NCBI GenBank assembly: GCA_022495995.1
Contig: JAFEMH010002441.1
Location: forward strand, 248,001 to 312,000
Source: Adenophora triphylla var. japonica
Taxonomy: Eukaryota; Streptophyta; Magnoliopsida; Asterales; Campanulaceae
Direction of reading: 5' to 3'
Length of the DNA stretch: 64,000 nucleotides
Shown here: positions 55,463 to 64,000 of the stretch, in pieces
Layout: every line of letters starts with the position of its first letter
Position numbering within the stretch: position 1 is the first letter of the stretch
The notes under the pieces: model-generated
The model's input: only the letters and a program-made list of their open reading frames with translations
What the model was told of the DNA's origin: nothing
Database searches by the model: none
Position numbers and translations under genes: made by a program

Positions 55463-55744
55463 CATTCATATACCAAACAACAAAGACCCAACTGGCCATA
55501 CTCAAATGGAAGAAGTCATGCCAGTCAAAATACTTCCCCTAGATCATCTCACTCAAACAGCTCCCAAAACCATACTCAGTTTCACAACCAAAACCAATTC
55601 CTTTCTCCCAATCAGTTTTCTAACCAATCCCAACCTATTGCTCCTACTCCCTATATGTTGCAAATCATGGGATATTATAATGCCCTAAATCAGTATTTTG
55701 GAAAGAGGGCAATGAACAAAGCTAGGGGACCAAAGAAATTCTAA
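55463..55744 (+). pseudogene. SIR-2 gag C-terminal tail
   Basis: Resumes after the CACTA element in the frame QQRFYNHH-SYTKQQRPNWPYSN and ends MNKARGPKKF then TAA, matching the SIR-1 gag tail and stop. Confidence 0.85.
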
Positions 55745-55799
55745 TCCTTTGGACCCAAAAGAATAAAGGGTACCATAAATTTATTTTTCTGTTTTGTAG
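55745..55799 (+). promoter_or_regulatory. Gag-pol spacer of SIR-2
   Basis: A conserved spacer of about 55 nt follows the gag stop and ends CTGTTTTGTAG just before the protease frame. SIR-1 has the same spacer ending CTGTTTTGCAG. It may be a splice acceptor or a device setting the gag:pol ratio. Confidence 0.4.
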
Positions 55800-56660
55800 G
55801 AACCTAGGAAAGGAATATGGTACTTGGATAGTGGATGCAGCAGGCACATGACCTTCAACAAAGAGTGGTTGCAACAATATGTCCCCAAAAATGGTCCAAA
55901 TGTAACTTTTGGTGATAACTCTCAAGCCAAAGTCAAAGGATCAGGGAACCTTGTTACTAAAGACATCATTTTCACCAATGTGTCTTATGTAGAAGGTCTC
56001 AAGCACAATTTGATTAGCCTTAGTCAAATTTGTGATAAGGGATATCATGTTGTATGTTCCAAAAATCACTGCACTGTCAAAGATGTCAACAACAAGTCAA
56101 TTCTAACAGGAATCAGAAAAGGCAACCTCTACTGTCTAAACCTGGAAGTTGTGGATTCTTCAGATGCCCATTGCCTACTCTCCTTCAGTCAATCTGGTAT
56201 GTCATGGCTATGGCACAAAAGATTGGCTCACCTCAACCTCAAAAGCATCTCCAAATTAGCCAACTCAAACCTAGTAAAAGGCCTACCCAAAATACCCTTC
56301 AAAAAGGACAAATTGTGCAAAGCCTGTCAATGTGGAAAGCAAAAGAAAACCTCCTTCACTACCAAAACCAGATTAGATACCTCAAAACCCCTTCAATTAC
56401 TCCACATGGACCTTTTTGGACAAATCAGAACCAGATATCTAGGTGGAAAGAGATACTCTCTAGTTGTAGTTGATGACTACACTAGATTTACTTGGATCAT
56501 CCTTCTTGAATCCAAAAAGGAAACCTTGGAACAGCTAGTCAAATTGTTCAACAAATTTCAAAACCAAAAGGGTTTATCCATCATCAAAATCAGATCTGAT
56601 CATGGCAAGAAATTTGAAAACACAGGTGTTGAAGAATATTGTGATCAAAAAGAGATTTAA
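55800..56660 (+). CDS. SIR-2 protease and integrase N-terminal part
   Basis: The frame enters at EPRKGIWYLDSGCSRHMTFN, with the retropepsin Asp-Ser-Gly. Integrase follows: the finger WLWHKRLAHLNLKSISKLA with CKACQCGKQKK, then the core HMDLFGQIRTRYLGGKRYS with the first catalytic Asp, and IRSDHGKKFENTGVEEYC with the second. It stops at EYCDQKEI (TAA at 56658-56660). The mature protein would be released from a polyprotein by its own protease. Confidence 0.88.
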   Translation, partial: EPRKGIWYLDSGCSRHMTFNKEWLQQYVPKNGPNVTFGDNSQAKVKGSGNLVTKDIIFTNVSYVEGLKHNLISLSQICDKGYHVVCSKNHCTVKDVNNKSILTGIRKGNLYCLNLEVVDSSDAHCLLSFSQSGMSWLWHKRLAHLNLKSISKLANSNLVKGLPKIPFKKDKLCKACQCGKQKKTSFTTKTRLDTSKPLQLLHMDLFGQIRTRYLGGKRYSLVVVDDYTRFTWIILLESKKETLEQLVKLFNKFQNQKGLSIIKIRSDHGKKFENTGVEEYCDQKEI

Positions 56661-57257
56661 CACAACTTTTCTGCTCCAAGAACCCCTCAGCAAAATGGAG
56701 TTGCTGAAAGAAAGAACAGAACAATTTGTGAAGCAGCAAGAACTATGCTGTCAGAGAACAACCTTCCTAAGTATTTTTGGGGAGAAGCAGTCACCACTGC
56801 TGTGTATGTTCAGAACAAGACCCTCATCAACAAGTTTCACTCCAAGACTCCCTATGAGCTATGGAATGGTAGAATACCAACCATTTCATACTTCCATGGC
56901 TTTGGAAGTAGATGTTTCATTCATAACAATGGGAAAAATAACCTTGACAAGTTTGACTCAAAAAGTGATGAAGGAATTTTCCTTGGATACTCCAACACCA
57001 GCAAAGCCTACAGAGTTTACAACAAAAGGAGACTTGTTGTGGAAGAATCAATCCATGTTGACTTTGATGAAAACAATGACCAAAACCACACTGAATTGTG
57101 TGATTTTGATGAAGCTATTGGTAACTCGGATAATCTACCAGAAGTATCCCCTGTGCATGACCCCTCAAACCTCATCCCTGAAGAAGATTCACCTTCCCTA
57201 CCTTACATGGTGCCCAAAGACACCAATAAACAACCTATTGGGTCTGACAGCCAATAA
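56661..57257 (+). CDS. SIR-2 integrase C-terminal part
   Basis: The catalytic Glu region PQQNGVAERKNRTI is at 56690-56735, and the open frame from 56745 gives NNLPKYFWGEAVTTAVYVQN, FGSRCFIHNNGKNNLDKFD and FLGYSNTSKAYRVYNKRR, the copia integrase C-terminal signature. It stops at 57257 after GSDSQ. So the DDE triad is complete, but one stop splits the protein. Confidence 0.87.
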   Translation, partial: HNFSAPRTPQQNGVAERKNRTICEAARTMLSENNLPKYFWGEAVTTAVYVQNKTLINKFHSKTPYELWNGRIPTISYFHGFGSRCFIHNNGKNNLDKFDSKSDEGIFLGYSNTSKAYRVYNKRRLVVEESIHVDFDENNDQNHTELCDFDEAIGNSDNLPEVSPVHDPSNLIPEEDSPSLPYMVPKDTNKQPIGSDSQ

Positions 57258-57455
57258 TCCCTTTCCAACAGCAAAGGTGCATCTGACAGCCATGATGCAC
57301 CTAATAGCCAACCTTCATCCAGCCATTAGAATCCTCTTGAAAATGACCCCATACAACCTTGCTGCAACACAAATACCTCAATTCCTCAACCTAAAATCAT
57401 TACCCATACCATCCCACCAAATAAAAACATTTTTATTGACCTTCCAATACACGAG

Positions 57456-59048
57456 ATGGATATTCCTCCAAACATGCCAGTTTATGAATCTTTAATGAGT
57501 GCCTTCATTTCACAAATTGAACCAAAGAAGATCAATGAATCCCTTCAAGACACAGATTGGATTGAAGCAATGGAAGAAGAACTGGAACAATTTGAAAGAA
57601 ACAAAGTTTGGAAGCTTGTTCCAAAACCTAAAAACCAAACTGTCATTGGGACAAGATGGGTCTTTAGAAACAAGATGAATGAAGAAGGTCTAGTGGTAAG
57701 AAACAAAGCCAGATTAGTTGCTCAAGGGTACAGACAAGAAGAAGGAATTGACTATGATGAAACATTTGCACATGTTGCAAGACTGGAAGCTATAAGGCTA
57801 TTTCTTGCATATGCTTCATTTAAGAAGATGAAAGTGTTTCAAATGGATGTCAAAAGTGCCTTCCTAAATGGAATATTAAATGAAAAAGTCTTTGTATCTC
57901 AACCCCCTGGTTTTAAACATCCAAAATTCCCAGACCATGTATATAAGTTGGACAAAGCCTTGTATGGGCTTAAGCAAGCACCTAGGTCTTGGTATGATAC
58001 CCTATCCAAATACCTTCTTGGTAAAGGATTTACCAAGGGCCATATTGATAACACCTTGTTTATCAAGAAATATGGAGAAGACCAGCTACTCATCCAAGTC
58101 TATGTTGATGACATTATTTTTGGGTCATCAAATGAAGACTTGTGTACTGAATTTGGTGAAATCATGAAGAATCAATTTGAGATGAGCATGATTGGTGAGC
58201 TCATATTCTTCCTAGGTCTTCAAGTCAAGCAAATAAAGGAAGGGATCTTCATTAATCAAGCCAAATATACAAGGCATATGATCAAAAAGTTTGACATGCA
58301 AACTGCTTCCCCTGCTAGAACTCCTTTGTCAACCACAACCAAACTCCATGCTGATCCTGATGGTCAAAGTGTGAATCCAACACTTTATAGAAGCTACATT
58401 GGATCTCTCCTATATGTAATAGCTTCAAGACCTGATATCATGTTTAGTGTTTGCCTTTGTGCAAGGTTCCAAGCTAATCCTAAAGAATCTCATCTCTCTG
58501 CTGTCAAGAGAATCTTGAGATATCTGAAAGGAACTCCTGATTATGGCTTGTGGTATCCCTCTGAATCACCATTCTCCCTTATTGGCTTCACTGATTCAGA
58601 CTATGCTGGATGCAATCTAGATAGAAAATCCACAAGTGGTGGTTGCCAATTCATTGGATCAAGAATAATATCTTGGTCAAGTAAGAAGCAAACTTCAGTA
58701 GCTACTTCAACAGCTGGGGCAGAATACATTGCTGCTGGTTTGTATTGTTCTCAAATTCTCTATCTTAAAAGTCAACTTCAAGACTTTGGGATGGACATGT
58801 CAAATATTCCCATCTTTTGTGACAATTCTAGTATAATTGCCATGACAGAAAACCCTGTCGAACACTCAAAAACAAAACATATTGAAGTCAGACATCACTT
58901 CATCAAAGATCGTGTAGAAAAGGGGAATATCAACTTGGTCAAAGTATGCACTGAGGATAATGTCTCTGATATCCTAACAAAGGCAATGGATGAAAAGAGA
59001 TTTGAGATGCTAAGAGCAATGTTAGGAATGATTAACTTGCCAAAATAA
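57456..59048 (+). CDS. SIR-2 reverse transcriptase-RNase H
   Basis: A 530-codon open frame. RT shows [79 protein letters not shown] and the catalytic [10 protein letters not shown]. RNase H shows [34 protein letters not shown] and [14 protein letters not shown], ending MLGMINLPK. All motifs look intact, so this is the best preserved pol part in the window. [13 protein letters not shown] has H where [13 protein letters not shown] is usual. Confidence 0.93.
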   Translation: MDIPPNMPVYESLMSAFISQIEPKKINESLQDTDWIEAMEEELEQFERNKVWKLVPKPKNQTVIGTRWVFRNKMNEEGLVVRNKARLVAQGYRQEEGIDYDETFAHVARLEAIRLFLAYASFKKMKVFQMDVKSAFLNGILNEKVFVSQPPGFKHPKFPDHVYKLDKALYGLKQAPRSWYDTLSKYLLGKGFTKGHIDNTLFIKKYGEDQLLIQVYVDDIIFGSSNEDLCTEFGEIMKNQFEMSMIGELIFFLGLQVKQIKEGIFINQAKYTRHMIKKFDMQTASPARTPLSTTTKLHADPDGQSVNPTLYRSYIGSLLYVIASRPDIMFSVCLCARFQANPKESHLSAVKRILRYLKGTPDYGLWYPSESPFSLIGFTDSDYAGCNLDRKSTSGGCQFIGSRIISWSSKKQTSVATSTAGAEYIAAGLYCSQILYLKSQLQDFGMDMSNIPIFCDNSSIIAMTENPVEHSKTKHIEVRHHFIKDRVEKGNINLVKVCTEDNVSDILTKAMDEKRFEMLRAMLGMINLPK

Positions 59049-59283
59049 AGACTTTTTATTAAAGGGAAACACATTACATATGGCTGCTGTCAACATTGTG
59101 GCATCTGACAGCTAACCTTTATACCAAACAAAAACCTTTATCATTTCAAAGCCAAACACTACACCAACAAACATTCAAGTCCTCAAAACACAAAAACAAA
59201 TACCCATTACCAAAAGCTTCTCAATATCTTCCCTCCTTAACAGCTATGCCTCTTGCAGACTCTGACAGCTAAGAACTCTCTTC

Positions 59284-60099
59284 TTAACTGTTCTTTGGCA
59301 AATCATAAATATCCTCATCCATGAATCCATATTCATTGTAGAGAATATCAGGAGCCCTAAAAACATTCTCTTTGATCTCCCCATATCTCTCTAACCATAC
59401 TGGGTGCCTCTGCATGAATGGATCGATGGCAGTTGATGAGAACTGTAAAGAAGGACCGACCCTTCTTGGCCACCATTCCTCCACATCATCATAAGGAGGA
59501 TAATCCTTTAATGGAGAGACAAAGCTGAATGTCCCTGATGTGTTAGCACTCTCCTGGGCAATGACTGCTTGATCAGATTGAGGACCCACACCTTCTTCAT
59601 CATTCATCACTGCTGGACTTAAACATTTGAGAAACTGTGAGAAAAGCCTCATGTAAGCCTTGGATGGAGAACTTTGCACACCTGTAAAGTTGTCTCCAGT
59701 TCCCTCAAGAACTGTTTGAATCAGTAATAGTGAATCCCTTGGGACAGCTGTGAACTCCTTGACAGCTAAGAAATCAGGTTGACCAATAGATGTGTCAACC
59801 TTAATCCTTTCTTTGATGTCATGTTTCACTAGCTCTCCCAGTGTGTAAACTCTCTCCACCTCTACCCCAACTTGTCTACTTGATTCTCCCTCCTTCCTTC
59901 TATCAAACAGCTTAAGCTTAGCTGTCTGATCATCTTTTCCCTCACAAACTATCTTAGCCTTTCCCTTGTCCCTTACTACCTCCTCTAATCTTTTTCTCTC
60001 ACCCTCCAATAAAGCTAATCTTTCCTCCTCCCAAAACTTCCTTCTTATCTCTCTCTCTTTTAACTCTTCTTCCTTCAATGGATCATCAATTGGCAATTG
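59284..60099 (-). CDS. SIR-2 antisense ORF, N-terminus removed by GYP-3
   Basis: 272 open codons on the strand opposite to pol, from the GYP-3 border to the stop at 59284. It has a charged, Glu/Arg/Lys-rich helical start (KEEELKEREIRRKFWEEERL), then VERVYTLGELVKHD, AVPRDSLLLIQTVLEGTGDN, TFSFVSPLKDYPPYDDVEEW with WPRR, and RHPVWLERYGEIKENV. It matches the SIR-1 antisense ORF (19631-20504) in order and spacing. No known domain recognised. The first few codons read into the GYP-3 LTR are not original. Confidence 0.75.
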   Translation of the reverse strand, partial: QLPIDDPLKEEELKEREIRRKFWEEERLALLEGERKRLEEVVRDKGKAKIVCEGKDDQTAKLKLFDRRKEGESSRQVGVEVERVYTLGELVKHDIKERIKVDTSIGQPDFLAVKEFTAVPRDSLLLIQTVLEGTGDNFTGVQSSPSKAYMRLFSQFLKCLSPAVMNDEEGVGPQSDQAVIAQESANTSGTFSFVSPLKDYPPYDDVEEWWPRRVGPSLQFSSTAIDPFMQRHPVWLERYGEIKENVFRAPDILYNEYGFMDEDIYDLPKNS

Positions 60100-60294
60100 T
60101 GTAAGTACCCCAATCTGGATCACACCCTTTCAAACACACGGGAAACACCGCAGACTCATCAACACAGTCTCGACGACCCCTCTCACTCAAAACCCTCTCT
60201 AAACCCCCAACCAAACAAAGGCAGGAGCCTTCCTGGGATAAAAAGGGACAAAAGGACCTTTCGGGAATTTTCAGGAAATTGGGAAAGCAATATT

Positions 60295-60545
60295 GGTCCG
60301 TACGGACCTCTTTGTTGTCATAATTACTGAATCTCCTTAAAGTCCACAATATTCCCTCAAATCCCGGAAGAAATGATTACCCACATGCTTAGTTGGTCCG
60401 TACGGACCTCTTTGCATGCAAGATGGTCCGTACGGACCTTATTGCTCAGGGGACACCATAATTGCAAATATTCCTCCATCATCACAGATTCCCTCAAATC
60501 GAGGAAAACCAAAATACTGGATTACCAGGGAGGTCCGTACGGACC
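60295..60545. repeat. Four GGTCCGTACGGACC palindromes in GYP-3 U3
   Basis: Perfect 14 bp palindromes at 60295-60308, 60395-60408, 60425-60438 and 60532-60545, three of them followed by TCTTTG and one by TTATTG. The last ends 21 bp before the TATA box. Confidence 0.92.
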
Positions 60546-60566
60546 TCTTTGCACCTAATCTGGCAC

Positions 60567-60574
60567 TATAAATA
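60567..60574 (+). promoter_or_regulatory. GYP-3 LTR TATA box
   Basis: TATAAATA followed by GAGGGCTC, the same context as in GYP-1. Confidence 0.8.
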
Positions 60575-61537
60575 GAGGGCTCCCCCTCCTCATTTTCACA
60601 CACCTCCCACTTCTCTCTTCCTCCCTAGGCCTTCTGGCTTCCCCTCTAAGTCCTTCCGAGGCATTCCCGGCCCCTTTCGGATCCTTTCGAGGCCTTCCGA
60701 GCCCCCTCGTGGTGCTCCGAAGCCTCCCCGAGCGCTCCCGAGATGCTCCCGCGCTGCCCCGAGGCACTCTCGAGGTACTCTGAGGCCCCTCGTGGTACTC
60801 CGAGGCCTTGCCTGGTCTTTCCACGGTGTCCCGGCTCTTTCTGAGTCAAACCGGCGATCCCAAACCACGCCGAAACTCTGCCCGAGTGACTCCTGCCACC
60901 ACAACGCACGCCGAACCTCTGCTCGAGTGATCCCGACGATCCCCACACACGCCGAACCTCTGCCCGAACGCAGCCTACAACCTCAACTCACGCCGAAACT
61001 CTGTCCGCAGACAACCGGTCCCTCCCGAAGCAATCCCGATCCATACCGGAACGCTACTCCGAACTCAAACACTACTCCCCAGCGGAAGACAGACACGAAC
61101 CAAAATTGGTAAGGCTTCCTTCCATTACTATTTCAATACATTTCAATACATAGCATACAATGTAGACATCCGATACAGCATGCATTTTTAAAAGCACACA
61201 CACACACAACATTTAAAGGATATTAGGGGTATCCGAAAGACTCGTTTTACGAGGCTACTCGGGTGAGCTCTAATATTCTAATATTCTCTTCCCGAGGAGT
61301 CATCTGACCTCCGAACTCAAAATCTCATCACACAAAAACAGTTTAAAATTATCTTTAAACTGATGCCCTTTTTCAATGTTTTGGGCTTAATAAAAACGGC
61401 GTGGCGACTCTACAAATGCGAAAACAAACGGCGAGACACCTCCAACGAAACGAAAAACGAACCGCCGCGAGGCGGGGGACAGAATGCCAGATGCCGGGGC
61501 GCGAACGCGCTGCCTCTCGGATCCGGGTAATTTCAGT

Positions 61538-61555
61538 TGGAGACTCCGCTGGGGA
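61538..61555 (+). promoter_or_regulatory. GYP-3 primer-binding site
   Basis: TGGAGACTCCGCTGGGGA, one base different from the GYP-1 site, two bases after the LTR. Confidence 0.8.
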
Positions 61556-62840
61556 ATTTTTGTTTTAAAATCTTTTTAAACAAAACAAATGATTTTTAAA
61601 ACGATGATGAGGGTCAAACTTTCATTTTACCCCTTTCTTTAACTGTTGTGTGTGTGTGCACGTGCTTCATTTTTATTTTACAAAAAATAAAAAAAATGCA
61701 TCAATATACATCTGTGCATACATTTAAAATTCTTCGAAAAACTTCTTACTCAGAAAAAGAATTTTAGAGATCGCACACTACGCGCCTTCTTGCCTCGGTT
61801 ACACCGCACACTACTCACTGCTTCGCCTCGATTACACCGCACGCTACGCGCACCGCTGCCTCGGATACACCGCACACTACAACCCTCGGCCGGGGTGGTC
61901 TCGGTTGCGATCGTTTGGTCTTCCTAGGCCTCTTGGACGCGCACGGGATCATTCCAAACATCCCATCCTAGCCAAGCGTCAACCCTGCACGTTTGAGTCT
62001 TGAGTCACACTCTGTCCAGACTCGGTTGGTTTTTACCCAGTCCATGTCATACAGCCTGGATACATATACCATGCCGGCCATTTTCTGAGTCGAAGCTCGG
62101 AACTCAAGATCCCTTGCGCAAGCAAAGCGATGAAAGGTCATGCTAAAATCTTGACCTGATCTTGATTTTCCGAAGCTACACCCAGACGATGTTCCGTCCC
62201 GGATATACATCCATGCTCACATGACACCATGTCATCAAGCCTTTAATACGTCAGCCATGACGATATGACCCAGCCAACGCCTAACGTCACAGATCCCTTG
62301 CGCAAGCAAGGTAAAGAGAGGTCATGCCAAACTCTTGACCCGATCTTGACTCAGGTGCCGGCTCGGTTCACTATTCACATGGCTAACGCATTAAAACGAA
62401 CATGACAGGCTCGGTCCTTAGGTTTGATTTTTCTTTTAGGCCGGTGGAAACCGCTTGCCCTATAGGACCCTCGCCCGGGGCTGTCCACCCTGGAATGTCG
62501 AAATACAGGTGCAAAACGAGGGGCTTATAGCCGCACAGATGGTCTCCACTGACCCAGGATCTAGCATAGTTGCGAAAAAGAAGAGCAATCTTTTCCAACC
62601 TACCTAGGATTCTTAGAAAACACTGTTTTAAGTAAATTAAAACAAAAAAAAAATCATAAATAAAAAGCGGAAACCGCATGTCACATGAGCTTTCCCCCTT
62701 TTATCCAAAAGGCCTTCCCATGTCTAAACCTTACCCGTCACCCCCTCCAATAACCGAGAGTGGTTGAGAGTACACGGGAGCCGCCTTTTCGATATCGAGG
62801 TCACAAGGTCCGATAGCCCTTTTCGGTTCAGCGGTGCGAA
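61556..62840 (+). other. GYP-3 untranslated leader with short repeats
   Basis: No coding frame. A minisatellite (ACACCGCACACTAC plus a GCCTCG spacer, about 33-40 bp, three to four units) is at 61767-61880. AGATCCCTTGCGCAAGCAA occurs twice (about 62108 and 62289) followed by a similar GGTCATGC-TCTTGACC stretch. Confidence 0.6.
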
Positions 62841-63950
62841 CAGTCTGCTACTCCCACGTGGCGGGGATCAACAGATAACAGTGAGGGAAACGGAACCCCA
62901 CCACTGAGAAACCTCCAGACATTGGAGGAGGTGCTACGAGCCTTCGAAACTCTCAAGAAGCGCCAGGAAGAGCAGCAAGCCTGGATCGTAGACACTATGC
63001 GCCGCCGCGGAGCCGTGGCCGTTCCCCAAACAGATGGGGCCTTCATTCTCATAGAAGACGAAGAAATACACTGCTCCCCGTGTCCTCGTAGCTATCGGCG
63101 AGTCTGCCTCCGCCAAGCTACGAGATCCCAGCAACGCAAAGCAGCTCTCGCTCAAAGCTCCCCTCAGTCATCAGTCAAGCGGCTCTGTCCTGCCGGCCTC
63201 AGCACAGTCAGTTTCCCGGCCCTGCGCCACAAGCTCAATATCAACAGCACACATACGTGCCTGCTCCGCCAGATCCCAATGCATCTCGGTATCCCCCAGG
63301 ATTCAATCCTTTGCCTCTATACGAGCCTCGCAATCACAATCAAAAGTCCCCATGCTTGCCAGGGATAGGCATCCCGAGCGGATATCCCGACATCTCAAGC
63401 TTGCCACCTGCTAGTCGCGATTGGGGCTAACGAATCATTTCCCAGGTTCCCAAACACAACCCTTAGCGGACCTGGCAATCACGCCCTCAACTTCAACACC
63501 CCAGGGTATGGGTTGGTATACACTCAACTACCTCCCCAAGACTCCCGAATGGCAATTCCATCAGTCAATCCACCTCCATCTTCGGTTTTCGTCCACACGA
63601 AAACGGTAACCCACCTCGAGCAGTGATCCCCACATGGCTGGCTGATTGAACAAATGAAAGACATGCAAGGCAAGCTAGCTAGTTCTCGGAAGGACTCCTC
63701 CCGCCTGCGACCGAACAAAGTCGTCCCTCTCCCTCAAAGTTCGGGATGCCTTGGGAAATGGAAAAGTTTGACGGGACGAGAATGCCCAAAACCCACATCG
63801 ACACCTACGTCCTGGGTATGAGAGCCAAAGGGGCAACCCTCAACGGATGGCGAGATCATTTTCAGCATTCCCTCAAATCCACAAAGACTAAGGTGGTTCC
63901 TCAATGTGAAGGCGTAAAACCGCTCCACGTGGGATCGGATCGGTGAAATC
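62841..63950 (+). pseudogene. GYP-3 gag, N-terminal part, frameshifted
   Basis: An open frame with LRNLQTLEEVLRAFETLKKR and QEEQQAWIVDTMRRRG runs to about 63368, without a clear ATG start. After frameshifts the gag core appears at about 63746 as MEKFDGTRMPKTHIDTYVLG, matching the EKFDGTGxPKTHxxxY motif of Tat/Ogre gag. The intervening Pro/Gln-rich part lies in several frames. The rest of gag and pol are beyond the window. Confidence 0.75.
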
Positions 63951-64000
63951 TTCTGGAGAAGTACCGCGCCAATCTTGAATGGGAAACAAACCGCCATGAC

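Larger units (their letters stand above)
45938..60099 (+). mobile_element. SIR-2: SIRE-like Ty1/copia element, interrupted by CACTA and truncated by GYP-3
   Basis: 5' LTR (45938-47078), gag (47148-49192, resuming at 55463), protease, integrase, RT-RNase H (ending 59048) and the start of the post-pol region with an antisense ORF. Removing the CACTA element restores the gag frame. The expected env-like ORF and 3' LTR should lie beyond GYP-3, right of the window. Confidence 0.9.
60100..61535 (+). repeat. GYP-3 5' LTR (1,436 bp)
   Basis: TGTAAGTACC...TTTCA. U3 carries four palindromic repeats, then a TATA box at 60567. U5 is unusually GC-rich at 60600-61110 and contains PBS-like TGGCGACTC at about 61402. 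Long open frames across the GC-rich part have no recognisable protein content. Confidence 0.85.
60100..64000 (+). mobile_element. GYP-3: Tat/Ogre-like Ty3/gypsy retrotransposon, 5' part
   Basis: 5' LTR (60100-61535), primer site (61538-61555), a leader of about 1.3 kb and the start of gag before the window ends. LTR start, TATA context and primer site match GYP-1, so both belong to related families but in opposite orientation. It interrupts the SIR-2 antisense ORF; the likely left duplication is AATTG (60095-60099), whose partner lies outside. Confidence 0.88.

Noticed and set aside
60555..61112. Arg/Gly- or Pro/Ser-rich frames in the GYP-3 LTR
   Set aside because: They overlap in several frames in GC-rich LTR sequence downstream of the TATA box and show no domain.
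1..64000. tRNA or rRNA genes
   Set aside because: No cloverleaf or rRNA core seen; tRNA-like matches are limited to primer-binding sites.

Overview
The window is repeat-dense plant nuclear DNA, most likely from a eudicot. It is almost wholly nested transposable elements around a small island that carries a cluster of microRNA395 (MIR395) hairpins. The plant assignment rests on LTR retrotransposons of typical plant type (Ty1/copia and Tat/Ogre-like Ty3/gypsy), a CACTA DNA transposon, two perfect miR395 sequences in good fold-backs, and a captured piece of an ARGONAUTE10-like gene. I see no intact ordinary protein-coding host gene. Element names below are mine.

Layout, left to right. 1-9308 (-): 5' part of a degenerate Tat/Ogre-like gypsy element, GYP-1, whose 3' part lies left of the window; it sits in the 3' LTR of the next element. 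9309-14197 (-): COP-1, a 4.9 kb copia element, nearly complete. 14198-33072 (+): remains of an older gypsy element, GYP-2, cut into pieces. Its gag is split by TRG-1, a small gag-only LTR element (ends 14286 and 29484, TSD TAAAT). TRG-1's own LTR is split by SIR-1, a complete 13.5 kb SIRE-like copia (14338-27816, -, TSD GTATT). The GYP-2 gag/protease region is split by TRG-2 (30288-31949, -, TSD GGTTC). 33073-37531: non-element sequence with a solo LTR (TSD AGATG), a CT microsatellite and the MIR395 hairpins. 37532 onward (+): SIR-2, a relative of SIR-1.

An 8.4 kb block (31540-39946) is tandemly repeated at 39947-48355. It runs from the TRG-2 LTR through the GYP-2 protease/RT, solo LTR and MIR395 cluster into the SIR-2 LTR and gag. 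The two copies are very similar by eye, and the junction has 7 bp of microhomology (AATGAAG). The duplication takes perfect miR395 hairpins from two to four. The second SIR-2 copy continues past the block. Its gag is interrupted by a 6,267 bp CACTA element (49193-55459, TSD CAC) that carries the first two coding exons of an ARGONAUTE10 (PINHEAD/ZWILLE)-like gene with intact splice sites. SIR-2 pol resumes at 55463 and runs to 59048, followed by an antisense ORF that GYP-3, a Tat/Ogre-like gypsy element running off the right edge, interrupts at 60100.

Main points for follow-up: the duplicated MIR395 cluster; the AGO10 exon capture; a conserved antisense ORF downstream of pol in both SIRE-like elements; an excess of TGACAGCT (a KNOX-type homeodomain consensus) through those elements; two gag-only LTR elements with related ORFs; palindromic repeats near the TATA box of GYP-3; and a set of differences at CAG/CTG sites that looks like a sequencing artefact at methylated cytosines.
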